This document shows positions 26,913 through 36,884 of a DNA stretch of 64,000 nucleotides, in pieces. The notes beneath the pieces are model-generated. The model ran no database searches. It had not been told where the DNA came from and saw only the letters and a program-made list of their open reading frames with translations. Source of the stretch: Hexactinellida sp. DTS-2022 (Eukaryota; Porifera; Hexactinellida). The position numbers and the translations under genes are program-made. The stretch spans positions 4,402,001-4,466,000 of the forward strand of contig JAPNXP010000011.1 of the NCBI GenBank assembly GCA_028753945.1. Direction: 5' to 3'. The stretch's first letter is position 1, and every line of letters starts with the position of its first letter.

Positions 26913-27042
26913 CAGTGAACTCTCGTTATAACGAAGTGCTTGGGACCTGTAGATTTCTTCGATAATTAATGCATTTAGTGCTTTGGGGAAAATTTCGTTA
27001 TAAGCGGCCAAAGCGGGTATTTCGTTTTCCGGGAGTTTACTG
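26913..27042. mobile_element. family A MITE
   Basis: CAGTGAACTCTCGTTATAAC at the left, 'ttccgggagtttactg' at the right, flanked by TA. Somewhat shortened inside. Confidence 0.75.
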
Positions 27043-27086
27043 TACGTATCGAGTTTAAAATTTTCAAGGAGAATGCTGTATAATAT

Positions 27087-27211
27087 CAGCGTTTCCCACC
27101 CTTTTTAAACCGTGGACCCCCTATAGCAAATTCAAAACATTTTATGGACCTCCTCCCATTAACCGTGATACAAAATTTGAGATCTTGTGGACCCCAGTTT
27201 GGGAACCACTG
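27087..27211. mobile_element. hAT-type MITE family hAT-1
   Basis: CAGCGTTTCCCACCCTTTTT at the left and 'agtttgggaaccactg' at the right, with internal 'gtggaccccctatagc'. Flanking octamers (tataatat and tacattgt) agree poorly, so no clean target duplication survives. Confidence 0.75.
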
Positions 27212-27243
27212 TACATTGTATATGATAGTTAAAAAATGCTAAA

Positions 27244-27417
27244 ATCACAAACAGTGGCGGCGCTAGCCCTGCGTATTGAATGGGGCTAACCCGGGTTCTT
27301 GATGGGGCTAAGCCAACCTTGCCCCATCAGTTTCCCATCAACTGATGGGGCTAAGAAAAAATGTGATGGGGCTAGCGCCCCATCCAGCCCCATGCTAGCG
27401 CCGCCACTGATCACAAA
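27244..27417. mobile_element. GC-rich hAT-type MITE (hAT-2) with perfect 8-bp target duplication
   Basis: The element (27252-27409, 158 bp) starts CAGTGGCGGCGCTAGC and ends GCTAGCGCCGCCACTG, a 16-bp perfect inverse repeat. It is flanked by perfect direct repeats ATCACAAA. The inside repeats 'gatggggctaa' several times and is far more GC-rich than its surroundings. The ORF across it (27286-27486) is a by-product of this composition. Confidence 0.88.
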
Positions 27418-28405
27418 GTTCATCCCAAAGAATATAATTATATTGTAATTACTTAATTTGATCACATGAAATTCATAAGGCAACATTATCTAAGTTAATC
27501 AATTTTAAAATTACCCCAAATAATGACATTTCAATTTTACAATTTAATCAGACTTTCAAACTTAACCAGTCATTTGATATACCTTATGACAATATTTACC
27601 TTGATGCCAAATAATAAATATTAATTCATTTTCAGATGAATTCTGATCAATTACCAAATCGTCAAAATAACTGTTTATTTTATTGTGTATTTTATTGAAA
27701 TAATCAAGTTTCATTTTCCTTATTTGAGAATTTGCTTAGCGCCTGAATCGTACCATGAATATTATGAAATTCTAATTATTAAAATTTATTGAAATCTAGT
27801 TTTCCAAATAAATTGGAAAAACTACTAAACTTGCTATTACTTTCATTTTATATTCTATACGCTAAAAATAGTGCAAATTTTAATTAATATACTAAACAAT
27901 CTGAAATTGTTGTAAAATCTTGTATAGATTTAACTGATGTTAAATTTTGTTGTTGTTTATTGCACAATGGTTTTATCCGAAACAAAATTAAGTTTTTGGT
28001 TAATACCTTGACTATTTAAAGTGTAAAATGGAATGTTATGTAGATTATGAGAGACCAACACTTATTTTTTAAGAACATTTGATGGACAATAAGAATAGCT
28101 TTTGTTACATAAAATAATGCTATTGAACTATGGATAAATATATTTAATTACAAATGAATAATTTATATATCCACACACAAATATCTCGGACAAATAATTA
28201 CTACCCAAATTAATAAACTGAAACATGAATTCCTTAGAAAAAGAATGGCTTTATAATGATTTCAGCATCTAGTTATAGAAATAGGGAATTTTATTTTTCG
28301 CCACAGCAATTTGTAAGATATTATCAATCGATTAGTCGTATGTTACCTAACCCAAGTTATGTACTAAATTACCCTAATTATAATATCCCGTAATAATACT
28401 ATATA

Positions 28406-28571
28406 CAGTGAACTCCCGTTATAACAAGTCGGATAATACCCGCTTATAACGGAATGGATATTTCCCCCCAGAGCACTAAATGCATTAATTGTTATCCGCT
28501 TATAACGAATATCCGGATATAACTAAGGTATTTACAGGTCCCAAGCACTTCGTTATAACGAGAGTTCACTG
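28406..28571. mobile_element. family A MITE
   Basis: CAGTGAACTCCCGTTATAAC at the left and 'ttataacgagagttcactg' at the right, flanked by TA. The full middle is conserved. Confidence 0.8.
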
Positions 28572-29569
28572 TATTTTCATTCAAGGGTTATTTAACTAAT
28601 GGAGCTAATAACTGAGCAAACAATTCAAGACTAAAGTAATTCATATTTGCTAATAGTATTATTCCGTATAAATAAGGTGACCAGTATTATTTAACCGCAA
28701 ATCATTTGTAATTGCAATTTTACAACTTTTATTGAATAAAGTTTATTTTTATTATATAATAATGCTTTATTACAACAAAATAACTACAATTTGGCATTAT
28801 TTTTTCCAGAATTATTCCAAAGTTTTACAAATCAAAGAAAACTATTTTAACATATTTAACCCTGTCTAAAAGATTACATTATTTCAATCTAGTTGCATTA
28901 TGTAATATAATTGACCGTTAAATATACAGGGGACCCTCTATATGTTGTAATATCTAAATTGCAGTCAATAATATTTAATTAAAATGCATATGGTATATAA
29001 TCGCAATAATTTATAATTGCTTAGAAACTGTATCATACACTCAAATTTTGGTGTACGTACACTGATGATTTTTAATATATAATAAATTGGGGGTTTTTCG
29101 CCCACCTATATTTTTCTATCTTTTGTGTGGATAATTTGTTCTGTTTGAAATGTTGTAAATTTGTAATAGTTACATAATGAATACAAACAACAAATATCAT
29201 ATTTCGTATACAAATTTAATTCAGTTACAGTATAATATTATTTGACAATAAATACCTAATATAATAATACTGCAGATGGAGACAAAACATTAACGGAATA
29301 ATAAAATCCTTTCAACCTATATCGTGTTAACCAACCCAACTTTTCCCTACAAGATTTAATCAATAGATAATAATTTAATTTAGAAGAAATCACTGTTAGT
29401 CATGTTGTTCACCACTAAAGTCTTTAACTCTAGGATCAAAACCTTTGTATACAGGTGGGTTGGTTTATTACTCAATGATTGCAACGGTAAGAATAAATGA
29501 ATGAATAAAAACACAAATTTTGAGTTCATTAAAAGAACTTTCTGATAAATTCTTTTTCGTATACTTCTA

Positions 29570-29723
29570 CAGTAGAACCTCGTAGTACGAACACGGTTAA
29601 TACGAACACTATTTCACTCCTCTTCAATGTTCTTCAATACAAATGATACCGGTTAATACGAATTCAGTTAAGGCGAACACATTTTGGCGGTCCCCTGGTA
29701 TTCGTACTAACGAAGTTCTACTG
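29570..29723. mobile_element. family B MITE, inverted relative to 18281
   Basis: CAGTAGAACCTCGTAGTACG at the left and 'taacgaagttctactg' at the right. Internal order is reversed relative to 18281 ('cggtcccctggtattcg' near the right end). Confidence 0.75.
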
Positions 29724-29874
29724 TACAAATAATAAATTCGTTTAAAGAATGATAAGAATATGTATTATAATTGTAGAGCGTTTTATGAATTTGGATATTA
29801 ATAAAACATGTTAACTGACAGTCCCGGTTAAATACAAGACCAAAAACGACTACGTGATAATATTTTAAGTATTA

Positions 29875-30031
29875 CAGTTGATGCCGGTTATAAACACATC
29901 GTCGGGAACTGCAGTTAATGTGCTTATAACCGACATAAATTATATAGTGTATATGGCAACCGGTTTCCAACATAATGTTCTTATATCCGATATGTTCTTA
30001 TAACCGGTGTGCTTATATCCGACATCTACTG
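29875..30031. mobile_element. pogo-like MITE family G
   Basis: CAGTTGATGCCGGTTATAAA at the left and 'ttatatccgacatctactg' at the right. Near twin of 11037-11193. Confidence 0.8.
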
Positions 30032-30357
30032 TATTATATATGAAACTATGTTTTACCAAATAAAAATGTCTTCTAATAAATGTGGAAAATCTGTTATTTT
30101 TAAATTAGGAACGATCAGCTGTTAATCTTTATTCCTTTTAGAAAAATATTTTGAATAAGAATGTTCATCAAATTAATAATTATTTAAATAATAATTACTT
30201 CTAAATATTTTTGTAATTTAATTTTAATTTATTTTTTTATATTTGACCTCAACTTTCTGAATATTCAAATAGGATTCTCAGCGAAATTACAAAAATGTAT
30301 CAAATACTTTACATTGGAATGTTGATGATGTTTAAACTATAATCAATATAAATTACA

Positions 30358-30430
30358 CAGGTTAATACGAATTACGGATAAGGAGACACATTTTGACGGT
30401 CCCTTGGTAAGTATTAACGAAGTTCTACTG
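30358..30430. mobile_element. family B fragment, right half
   Basis: 'aggttaatacgaattacgg' through 'aacgaagttctactg'. The left half is missing. Confidence 0.6.
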
Positions 30431-30809
30431 TAAATAAAGAAAACGGTATATGCCATTAACTTTAGTTATATTAAATTAAATAATAGATTGTTTAACTAAT
30501 TAATTCCATCTAGTTTTTTTGTCAGAATTATATTAAAGTGATGGGGGAATAGAAACCGCATTTATAATTAAGATAGAAACTAACTTCCAATGTTATTATA
30601 TGTAAACAAGTACGTATGTGCTGATTTCGAATTTTGCATTTCTATATTTCTAATATAAATATTTATTGTTGTTGTTTACAAATAGATAAACAAATTAATG
30701 AAAATTCAAAAATTAACCTAGAAGCTAGCTTTTAACACGTATTTATCTAAACAAGTATGCTGATTTCGAATTAAATTTTTTCAAATTTTAAAGTACGTAA
30801 ATATATATA

Positions 30810-30878
30810 CAGTCAACATCCGGTAACTCGAACCCTCAGGGGAATGAAAAATCCGTTCGAGATAACGAATGTTGACTG
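30810..30878. mobile_element. 69-bp palindromic MITE family K
   Basis: CAGTCAACATCCGGTAACTC at the left and 'gagataacgaatgttgactg' at the right, flanked by TA. Almost nothing lies between the arms. Only copy seen. Confidence 0.65.
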
Positions 30879-31086
30879 TATACGTATTGTAGTATATTGA
30901 AAAAGCGAGACCGAAGGACTCGTGTATAGATAAGATGCTATTTCTGAAACTTATCCCTCCAAATTATAAATAAAATGAGCGACACCGATCTAGTATATTG
31001 GAACTATAGCATGCATAGTTCCTTATAGAGAGGTGTTAGTTCCATAGAGGTTATACCTATCATATTATTATAGAGTCTCAATGGAG

Positions 31087-31153
31087 AGGGGTCCACATAA
31101 TGTTTGGTATTAGCTCCAAGGAAGGGTCCACGGTTGAAAAGGTTGGGAATCGC
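31087..31153. mobile_element. hAT-1 fragment
   Basis: The end of a hAT-1 copy: 'gggtccacggttgaaaagg' followed by 'ttgggaatcgct', the complement of the usual left end. The rest is lost. Confidence 0.5.
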
Positions 31154-32312
31154 TATCATAAACAAATAAAAAAATTTAATTGATTGCTTTGTGAAAATAA
31201 TTCGAGAAGGAATTTAGAGTGTAAAAATAAATAAACCAATTCCCTGTTGTAAACTGTATATATACTCTGAGTATGCCACAGGTGTTCACATAAGTGGAAC
31301 TATACTAGACTATACAGAGAATAACACCTGCATACAAACATCTGCTATTCTGTCTGTGATACAAATTGCAACACCTGCAACCGTAGCACGATAAGTATAA
31401 ATACAGTCAAGTTGTGAGATCTAAGAACACAATATATGCTCTTATTGGAGCGACAGTGGCTCCTATACGAGCATCGGATGCTCTTATCGACTCTTTCTAA
31501 ACTTGGATTAAATTAGATCGAAGGGCTCGTTTTAGATAAATTTAATTGTCTATTTATTTAACTTAATTAAAACCCGAAAAATGGTTGTAATAAATTTTCT
31601 AAAAACTATTGTATATCAACAACCTACGCGTTAAATTGGCGACAATTTGTCTGAGGGTTGGAGTGATTGAATAAAGAGTATAAGCTTAAGTTTAATTTAT
31701 ATTACCATTAATGCTGTATTCTATAGCAATTTAAAATTGAATTTAAGCAGTAATAATTCCATAAACAGACATCCGAAGGAGTGCCACAAGCCATTAATCA
31801 AGCTAATCAAGTTTTATGGCGAGGCATAAGTATTGAGGTTTAAAATGATAAAATCTTCCTCAATATACTATAGCAAAAGTATTAAATAATTCAACGGATA
31901 TTCTTGATATACTATAATACACCTTTAATTTTACTCATTACGTAACCCCAAAATCAATTTCAGATAATTTCAAATTAAAACACTTAACAAATAATATCCA
32001 GTAAACTCTGTATATTATACTGTAGAAAATAGAATATCATGTTATAAAATATTCAATTAATAAATTTGTAGATCAAAATACCAAAAATAAGGGGAAATTT
32101 ATCCCTTCTAGTAATGATTCAATCTTATTTGAATAATTAAGGAATTTAAATACTATCCACAAAGATGTTCGGTTTGTAGCATTGAATAATTCCTTTCAAA
32201 TTATGCAACTGTTCGTAACATATATGTTTACAGCTAAGACATTCCCATAAGTGGTTTCCCTAATAAAAAGGCTTCATTTTCTATGCATTAGTTAAATCAT
32301 TTAGTTTTACGA

Positions 32313-32445
32313 AAGTAGAACCTCGTTAGTACGAGCTATTTCAGTCCCCTTCAATGCCTTTTCAATACAATGATAATACGAATCCCGGGTTTAGCGAACG
32401 CATTTAACGGTCCCCTGGTGTTCATACTAACGAGGTTCTACTATA
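32313..32445. mobile_element. family B MITE with eroded ends
   Basis: 'aagtagaacctcgttagtac' at the left and 'aacgaggttctactata' at the right. Family B interior ('cagtccccttcaatgcctt'). Confidence 0.65.
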
Positions 32446-32780
32446 ATAATGCATTTATACAAGGTTAAAATGCCTTACAAGTTTATACCAAGAGCGTAAT
32501 CAATTTATTGGTTTACTGAAGACAAATTTTCAGACTCAACAATTTCACCCAAAAGAATAAATAACTTGTAAAAATACTATAGTTAAAATATTTTTTGTTT
32601 CTACCAAAATAGATGGAGTAAAAATGGTAGTTACCTGTATTTCTTATACAAACTAAATAATTGTTTTGTACAACTCAATATACTGCATTGAGAATCTGAG
32701 ATCAATTATTGTGTATAAAATATTGACACAAAAGTACATATTGAGAGCAGTTTTCTGAAGATTAAACAAAAATGATAATA

Positions 32781-32972
32781 CAGTCAGGTCTGCTTATTAT
32801 TAACAAGATTTCGTCTGCTTATTATGAGATTTTTTATTATGTACAAGCCCTATGGTCCCAATTTAACAACTTACATAGGGTTTGTCTTAAGTGGAGTCGC
32901 TTATTATGAAGTCTCTCTATTATAAACACAATTTTTGGTCCCTTGAATGTTCATAATAAAAGAACCTGACTG
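32781..32972. mobile_element. family C MITE
   Basis: CAGTCAGGTCTGCTTATTAT at the left and 'taaaagaacctgactg' at the right, flanked by TA. Complete copy with the conserved 'ccctatggtcccaattt'. Confidence 0.78.
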
Positions 32973-34538
32973 TATTAGTGAAATAGAGCAACTATGAATC
33001 TCATTGAAGTCATACAGTTAAGTATGATACATAAATTATGCAATTTGAGGATATTTGATACTCTTGTTCACAATCACATGAATATATTCAGATATCTGAC
33101 CATCATATCGGTAATACTATCGTGAACAGATGCACCTGAATAGTAAAGCAAAAAGATAGACAAAACATTGAGATTAATCAGAACATAAGTTCTAACGTAG
33201 GTCATGGAAATGATCGTAGCTAGTTTCTTAGGAATTTCACTTTATTACAAATTGATGTGAAAATGTAATTACAGTCAAGTGAATAATTAACTCTAAAGGT
33301 TATCATTTGCTAAATTTGCTCTTTGATAAATAGTAAATACATCATTGATTGTCTGCAAATTCAGAATAGATCATTACACAATTGTGAATTCTTTCATAAA
33401 TTCATCAATTAACTACTTATCTATTTTTAAGAAGTTAATTATTTAATTTTTTAATTTTGAGGGAACTAAGAAATAACATCTGGAAAATATATTATACGTA
33501 CTTTTAAATCAGATCATAGGCATTATATGGTATTACTAATAGACAATTAACAACTAATAGAGATACCAAATCAATTTAATGCTAGCTGCTAATCCATACT
33601 AGGCATCACAACAATCTAATTTAATTGGTTAAATCTTCTGTCACCTTTTGGGAAGGGAATACATCTCAATTATATCAAAAATGCATTTTGGAGGGAATTA
33701 TTTCTACAATTATAATTGCATTATTTCTACAATTATAACTTTTATCACAGGAATTGCAGGTGATTGCAGGTGAAATACATAAAATCTTAGTTATTTGCAC
33801 ATTTATATAACTTCTAAATTATATTTGGAGTTTACATAAGTATTAATTAAGAACCAATATAACTGACGATGATTGGTTAAATCGTAGGCAAATTCTTGTT
33901 TAAAGTTGTCAAGTAATTAGGTGTTGAATTAGTTCCCATAATTAGATTAGTAGATAGAGGCCATGTGTACTATGTGCTATGGATTCAGTGTTTGCGTTCA
34001 AAGTTATTTCTTTGTATTCAAAAGTTATCTAAGTAAGAAGTGGAGGAAGTAAGTTGCCTAAAAGTCTAAGCTATTAATTGGAACCAAAATGTGAGATATT
34101 TACAGAATGATTATATTGCTATTTTCCATTATTATCTTATAAAATTTGAATATGAACAATGGATATAATCACTTCATTAGTTAATTCGTTTGAAATTAAA
34201 GTTTTGGACTAAGGATAAATTCCTAAAACAATGGATAACTCCCTAAAATATATTTGTTACTGTTTTTGTGAATTTAATTTATCACTTTCGAATATTCTGT
34301 GAGTTAATTGGGGTTTTTCTTTGCATAAATATATTTGAGTTAAATACCATTTTAATTATTCCTATTGTTGAATGTCCCTTAAAATTCAAAATTTCAAAAT
34401 TTGCGCTCTATTGTTAATTTGGTATTATATCCATCATCCAATTTTATTACTCTTCAAATGGTTTATACAGACAAGAACGCATAGGGCATTAAATTAACAT
34501 AATATACTGCAGTCCATGTAACTTCCTATTATAAAATA

Positions 34539-34721
34539 CATTCTACTCCGCTTAATAGAGTCACCTCGGGACCAGGTTACTTTGACCCCATTAAGCGGAG
34601 AAATCTATTAACCGAAAATATATTAAGCGAAACTGTAATTCCGTCCTATAATCCGGTGAAATTTGACCCCATTAAGCGGAGAGATCTATTAACCGGTGGC
34701 TCTATTAAGCGGAGTATACTG
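34539..34721. mobile_element. family D MITE immediately upstream of XRCC2
   Basis: 'cattctactccgcttaatag' at the left, 'aagcggagtatactg' at the right. Its right end is only 45 nt from the XRCC2 start codon, so the XRCC2 leader or promoter probably overlaps it. Confidence 0.75.
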
Positions 34722-34766
34722 TAACTGTATTCAGAAATACAAATAGCTTTACAATCGGTTATAAAA

Positions 34767-35651
34767 ATGGATGGATGTCTGAGTGAAACAGCTGATCACT
34801 TATTTTCACGATTAACCCGAAAGGAAATAGATTTATCAAAATTGCCTCTCTTCTCGAAAGAAGCAGAAATAATGAAAAAAGTCCGCAGCATAGAAATTAC
34901 TGGATCAGATTTCACTGGGAAAAGAGATTTGTTGCATGAAATTATAATTTCAGCTTTATTACCAAATAAATTTGAAGATTATTCCATATTCGGGCAAAAC
35001 GTAGGTGTTATTCTATTTGATTGTGCACTCAATTTCCCGATTTTATCATTCGCTAAGCTTTTGGAAACGCGAATAACTGCCATACTAACTTCAAACTCAT
35101 CTTATATTACAGATTATATCGAAGTATCACCCATTCACATTTCACGGTTAAAGGAGTCTTGTCTTTCAAGATTCTGGCTCTACAAAATAAGCAGTGTATT
35201 AGAACTCCATACAAACATGCTAGGTTCTATTGAATTCATAAACGGAACACCTGAAATAGGGTTAGTAATAATAGATGGCATTTCTAATAGCCTTTGGATG
35301 GATGTAACTCTCACACAAAAAAGCTATACAGACACACAAGTAGCAAATAGATTCATCGCTTTACTGCAAAAAATAGAATTCGTAACTAATTTGCCTATAA
35401 TAGTTGCTGGTATTGTAGAATCATATGGGGACACCAAAAAGACAACTTTGGGTTCAGAAAACCAAATACAAACGTTCAGAAGTTTGCATCCTAAATGCAA
35501 GCAATGGGAACAATACTTTCATGCTAGGATTATGCTGGAAAAACAGACTAACAACCAAACTGCTCATATGAGATTAAATGTTAATAATCAGCTAATCAAA
35601 GTTGATACACAGTTTGTGTTGTCTGAACATGGAATTGAATTAATATCTTAA
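34767..35651 (+). CDS. XRCC2: XRCC2-like RAD51 paralogue
   Basis: Intronless 294-residue protein. It follows human XRCC2 (about 280 residues) along its whole length: HLFSRL near the N-terminus, the Walker A region SIEITGSDFTGKR (41-53), a beta strand VGVILFD (79-85), LKESCLSRFWLY (128-139), the Walker B strand GLVIIDG (165-171) followed by SNSLWMD, then CKQWEQYFHARI and a C-terminal FVLSEHGIEL. XRCC2 acts in the nucleus with RAD51D in the BCDX2 complex, helping RAD51 in homologous recombination. The Walker A motif is degenerate: GSDFTGKR ends in Arg where Ser/Thr normally contacts the nucleotide. The ATG at 34767 gives the expected N-terminus. The gene lies between two family D MITEs. Identification is by remembered family pattern, not a search. 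Confidence 0.9.
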   Translation: MDGCLSETADHLFSRLTRKEIDLSKLPLFSKEAEIMKKVRSIEITGSDFTGKRDLLHEIIISALLPNKFEDYSIFGQNVGVILFDCALNFPILSFAKLLETRITAILTSNSSYITDYIEVSPIHISRLKESCLSRFWLYKISSVLELHTNMLGSIEFINGTPEIGLVIIDGISNSLWMDVTLTQKSYTDTQVANRFIALLQKIEFVTNLPIIVAGIVESYGDTKKTTLGSENQIQTFRSLHPKCKQWEQYFHARIMLEKQTNNQTAHMRLNVNNQLIKVDTQFVLSEHGIELIS

Positions 35652-35666
35652 TACTCTCGATATATA

Positions 35667-35878
35667 CAGTATACTCCGCTTAATCGGGACACCGGTTAAT
35701 CGGGACAAACTCAACAAATTGGGTTCAAAATTGATGCTCGCTCATAAAAAAAAAATATTTTTGATCAGAACAAATTCTAATAATTTTGAACAATTCTGAT
35801 AAAGGTATAGCAACATATCTAAACAAGGTCGATTGTCTTATTGATTTCCGTAAATCGCAATTTAAGCGGAGTAGACTG
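35667..35878. mobile_element. family D MITE just downstream of XRCC2
   Basis: CAGTATACTCCGCTTAATCG at the left and 'aatttaagcggagtagactg' at the right. Starts 16 nt after the XRCC2 stop codon, so the XRCC2 3' untranslated region must run into it. The middle is more AT-rich than in other D copies. Confidence 0.75.
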
Positions 35879-36165
35879 TACTATCTATAATAGCCATTTG
35901 TTAATTACAGTGTTATACAATGAAAACAACAAACTTTTCGAGCTTAATATTAAGAATACGGTATCTATTTCATTGTTTACTAGCAGAATTTAACAGGTTT
36001 TACACACGAAAGCTTCACATAGGGATAGGATAGGACTCATAGGAGTATATTATTTAAGGCATACATAATTTCGGGCTACAGACTTGAGGCAAGTTTAATT
36101 ATAATCCTAAATAAAATCTAATTTCTAATTTAGTAACTACGATATAGATTGCTAAATAAATAATA

Positions 36166-36321
36166 CAGTATAACCTCGTTAATACGAACACCAGAGGACC
36201 GTCAAAATGCGTCGCTTTATCCGTAATTCGTATTAACCAATATTATTTGTATTGAAAAGGATTTGAAGGGGACTGAAATAGTATTTGTATTAACCGTGTT
36301 CGTACTAACGAGGTTCTACTG
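36166..36321. mobile_element. family B MITE
   Basis: CAGTATAACCTCGTTAATAC at the left and 'ctaacgaggttctactg' at the right, flanked by TA. Lies between XRCC2 and the Tweety gene. Confidence 0.78.
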
Positions 36322-36884
36322 TACTTATTAAAGCTAACTACAAGATATAAATTTTAAACTTTAAGCTTTTAAAACAGATAATTAACCATTTAAGAAATAA
36401 TTCATTTTAATGATTATTACGTATATAATTATTTAGAATACAACAAATTTCTTGAATAGATATTAGATACCTTTTATAAGCTTAAACTATTGCGTATTTA
36501 ATAACTTGAATAGATACCTTTATAAGCTTAAACTTACGTGTATTTTGTCAATAATAGTAAGATATCAATAAATATGTACATTGTACAAATAATGCATTTG
36601 TATAAAATAATTCAAAAAATCATTTAATCGACAATATAACAATTGTAATGTCTGTATTTATTTTAACATCATGACTAAATTGTAGATTTGGTTAATAACT
36701 TAATAAGTCAGTTCAAAGTCTAATATTTTGTTCATTTTGTGGTTGAAAAAAGTACAGTTAACCTATGAAATTATTTTACACTGCTTTGTAGGGTCGTATT
36801 TCAGTAATTTGAGTGGAGGCAGTAAACATAGGCTTTCATTGTACAAATACGATAATTAAAAATAATAAAGATTTATTGTTAGAA

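Larger units (their letters stand above)
4706..34538. other. about 30 kb gene-poor region
   Basis: No convincing gene. Reading frames are short and AT-driven. The recognisable content is the set of short inverted-repeat elements listed separately. One minus-strand ORF near 19615-19870 is kept as a weak exon candidate. A short stretch near 31250-31500 is visibly richer in G and C but has no assignable content. Confidence 0.6.

Noticed and set aside
27286..27486. Minus-strand ORF rich in G, A, P
   Set aside because: It is created by the GC-rich repeats of a hAT MITE with clear terminal repeats and target duplications.
36813..36884. Upstream GTG-initiated extension of the Tweety frame
   Set aside because: GTG is not a usual start in animals. 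The first in-frame ATG is at 36885. An unseen 5' exon remains possible.
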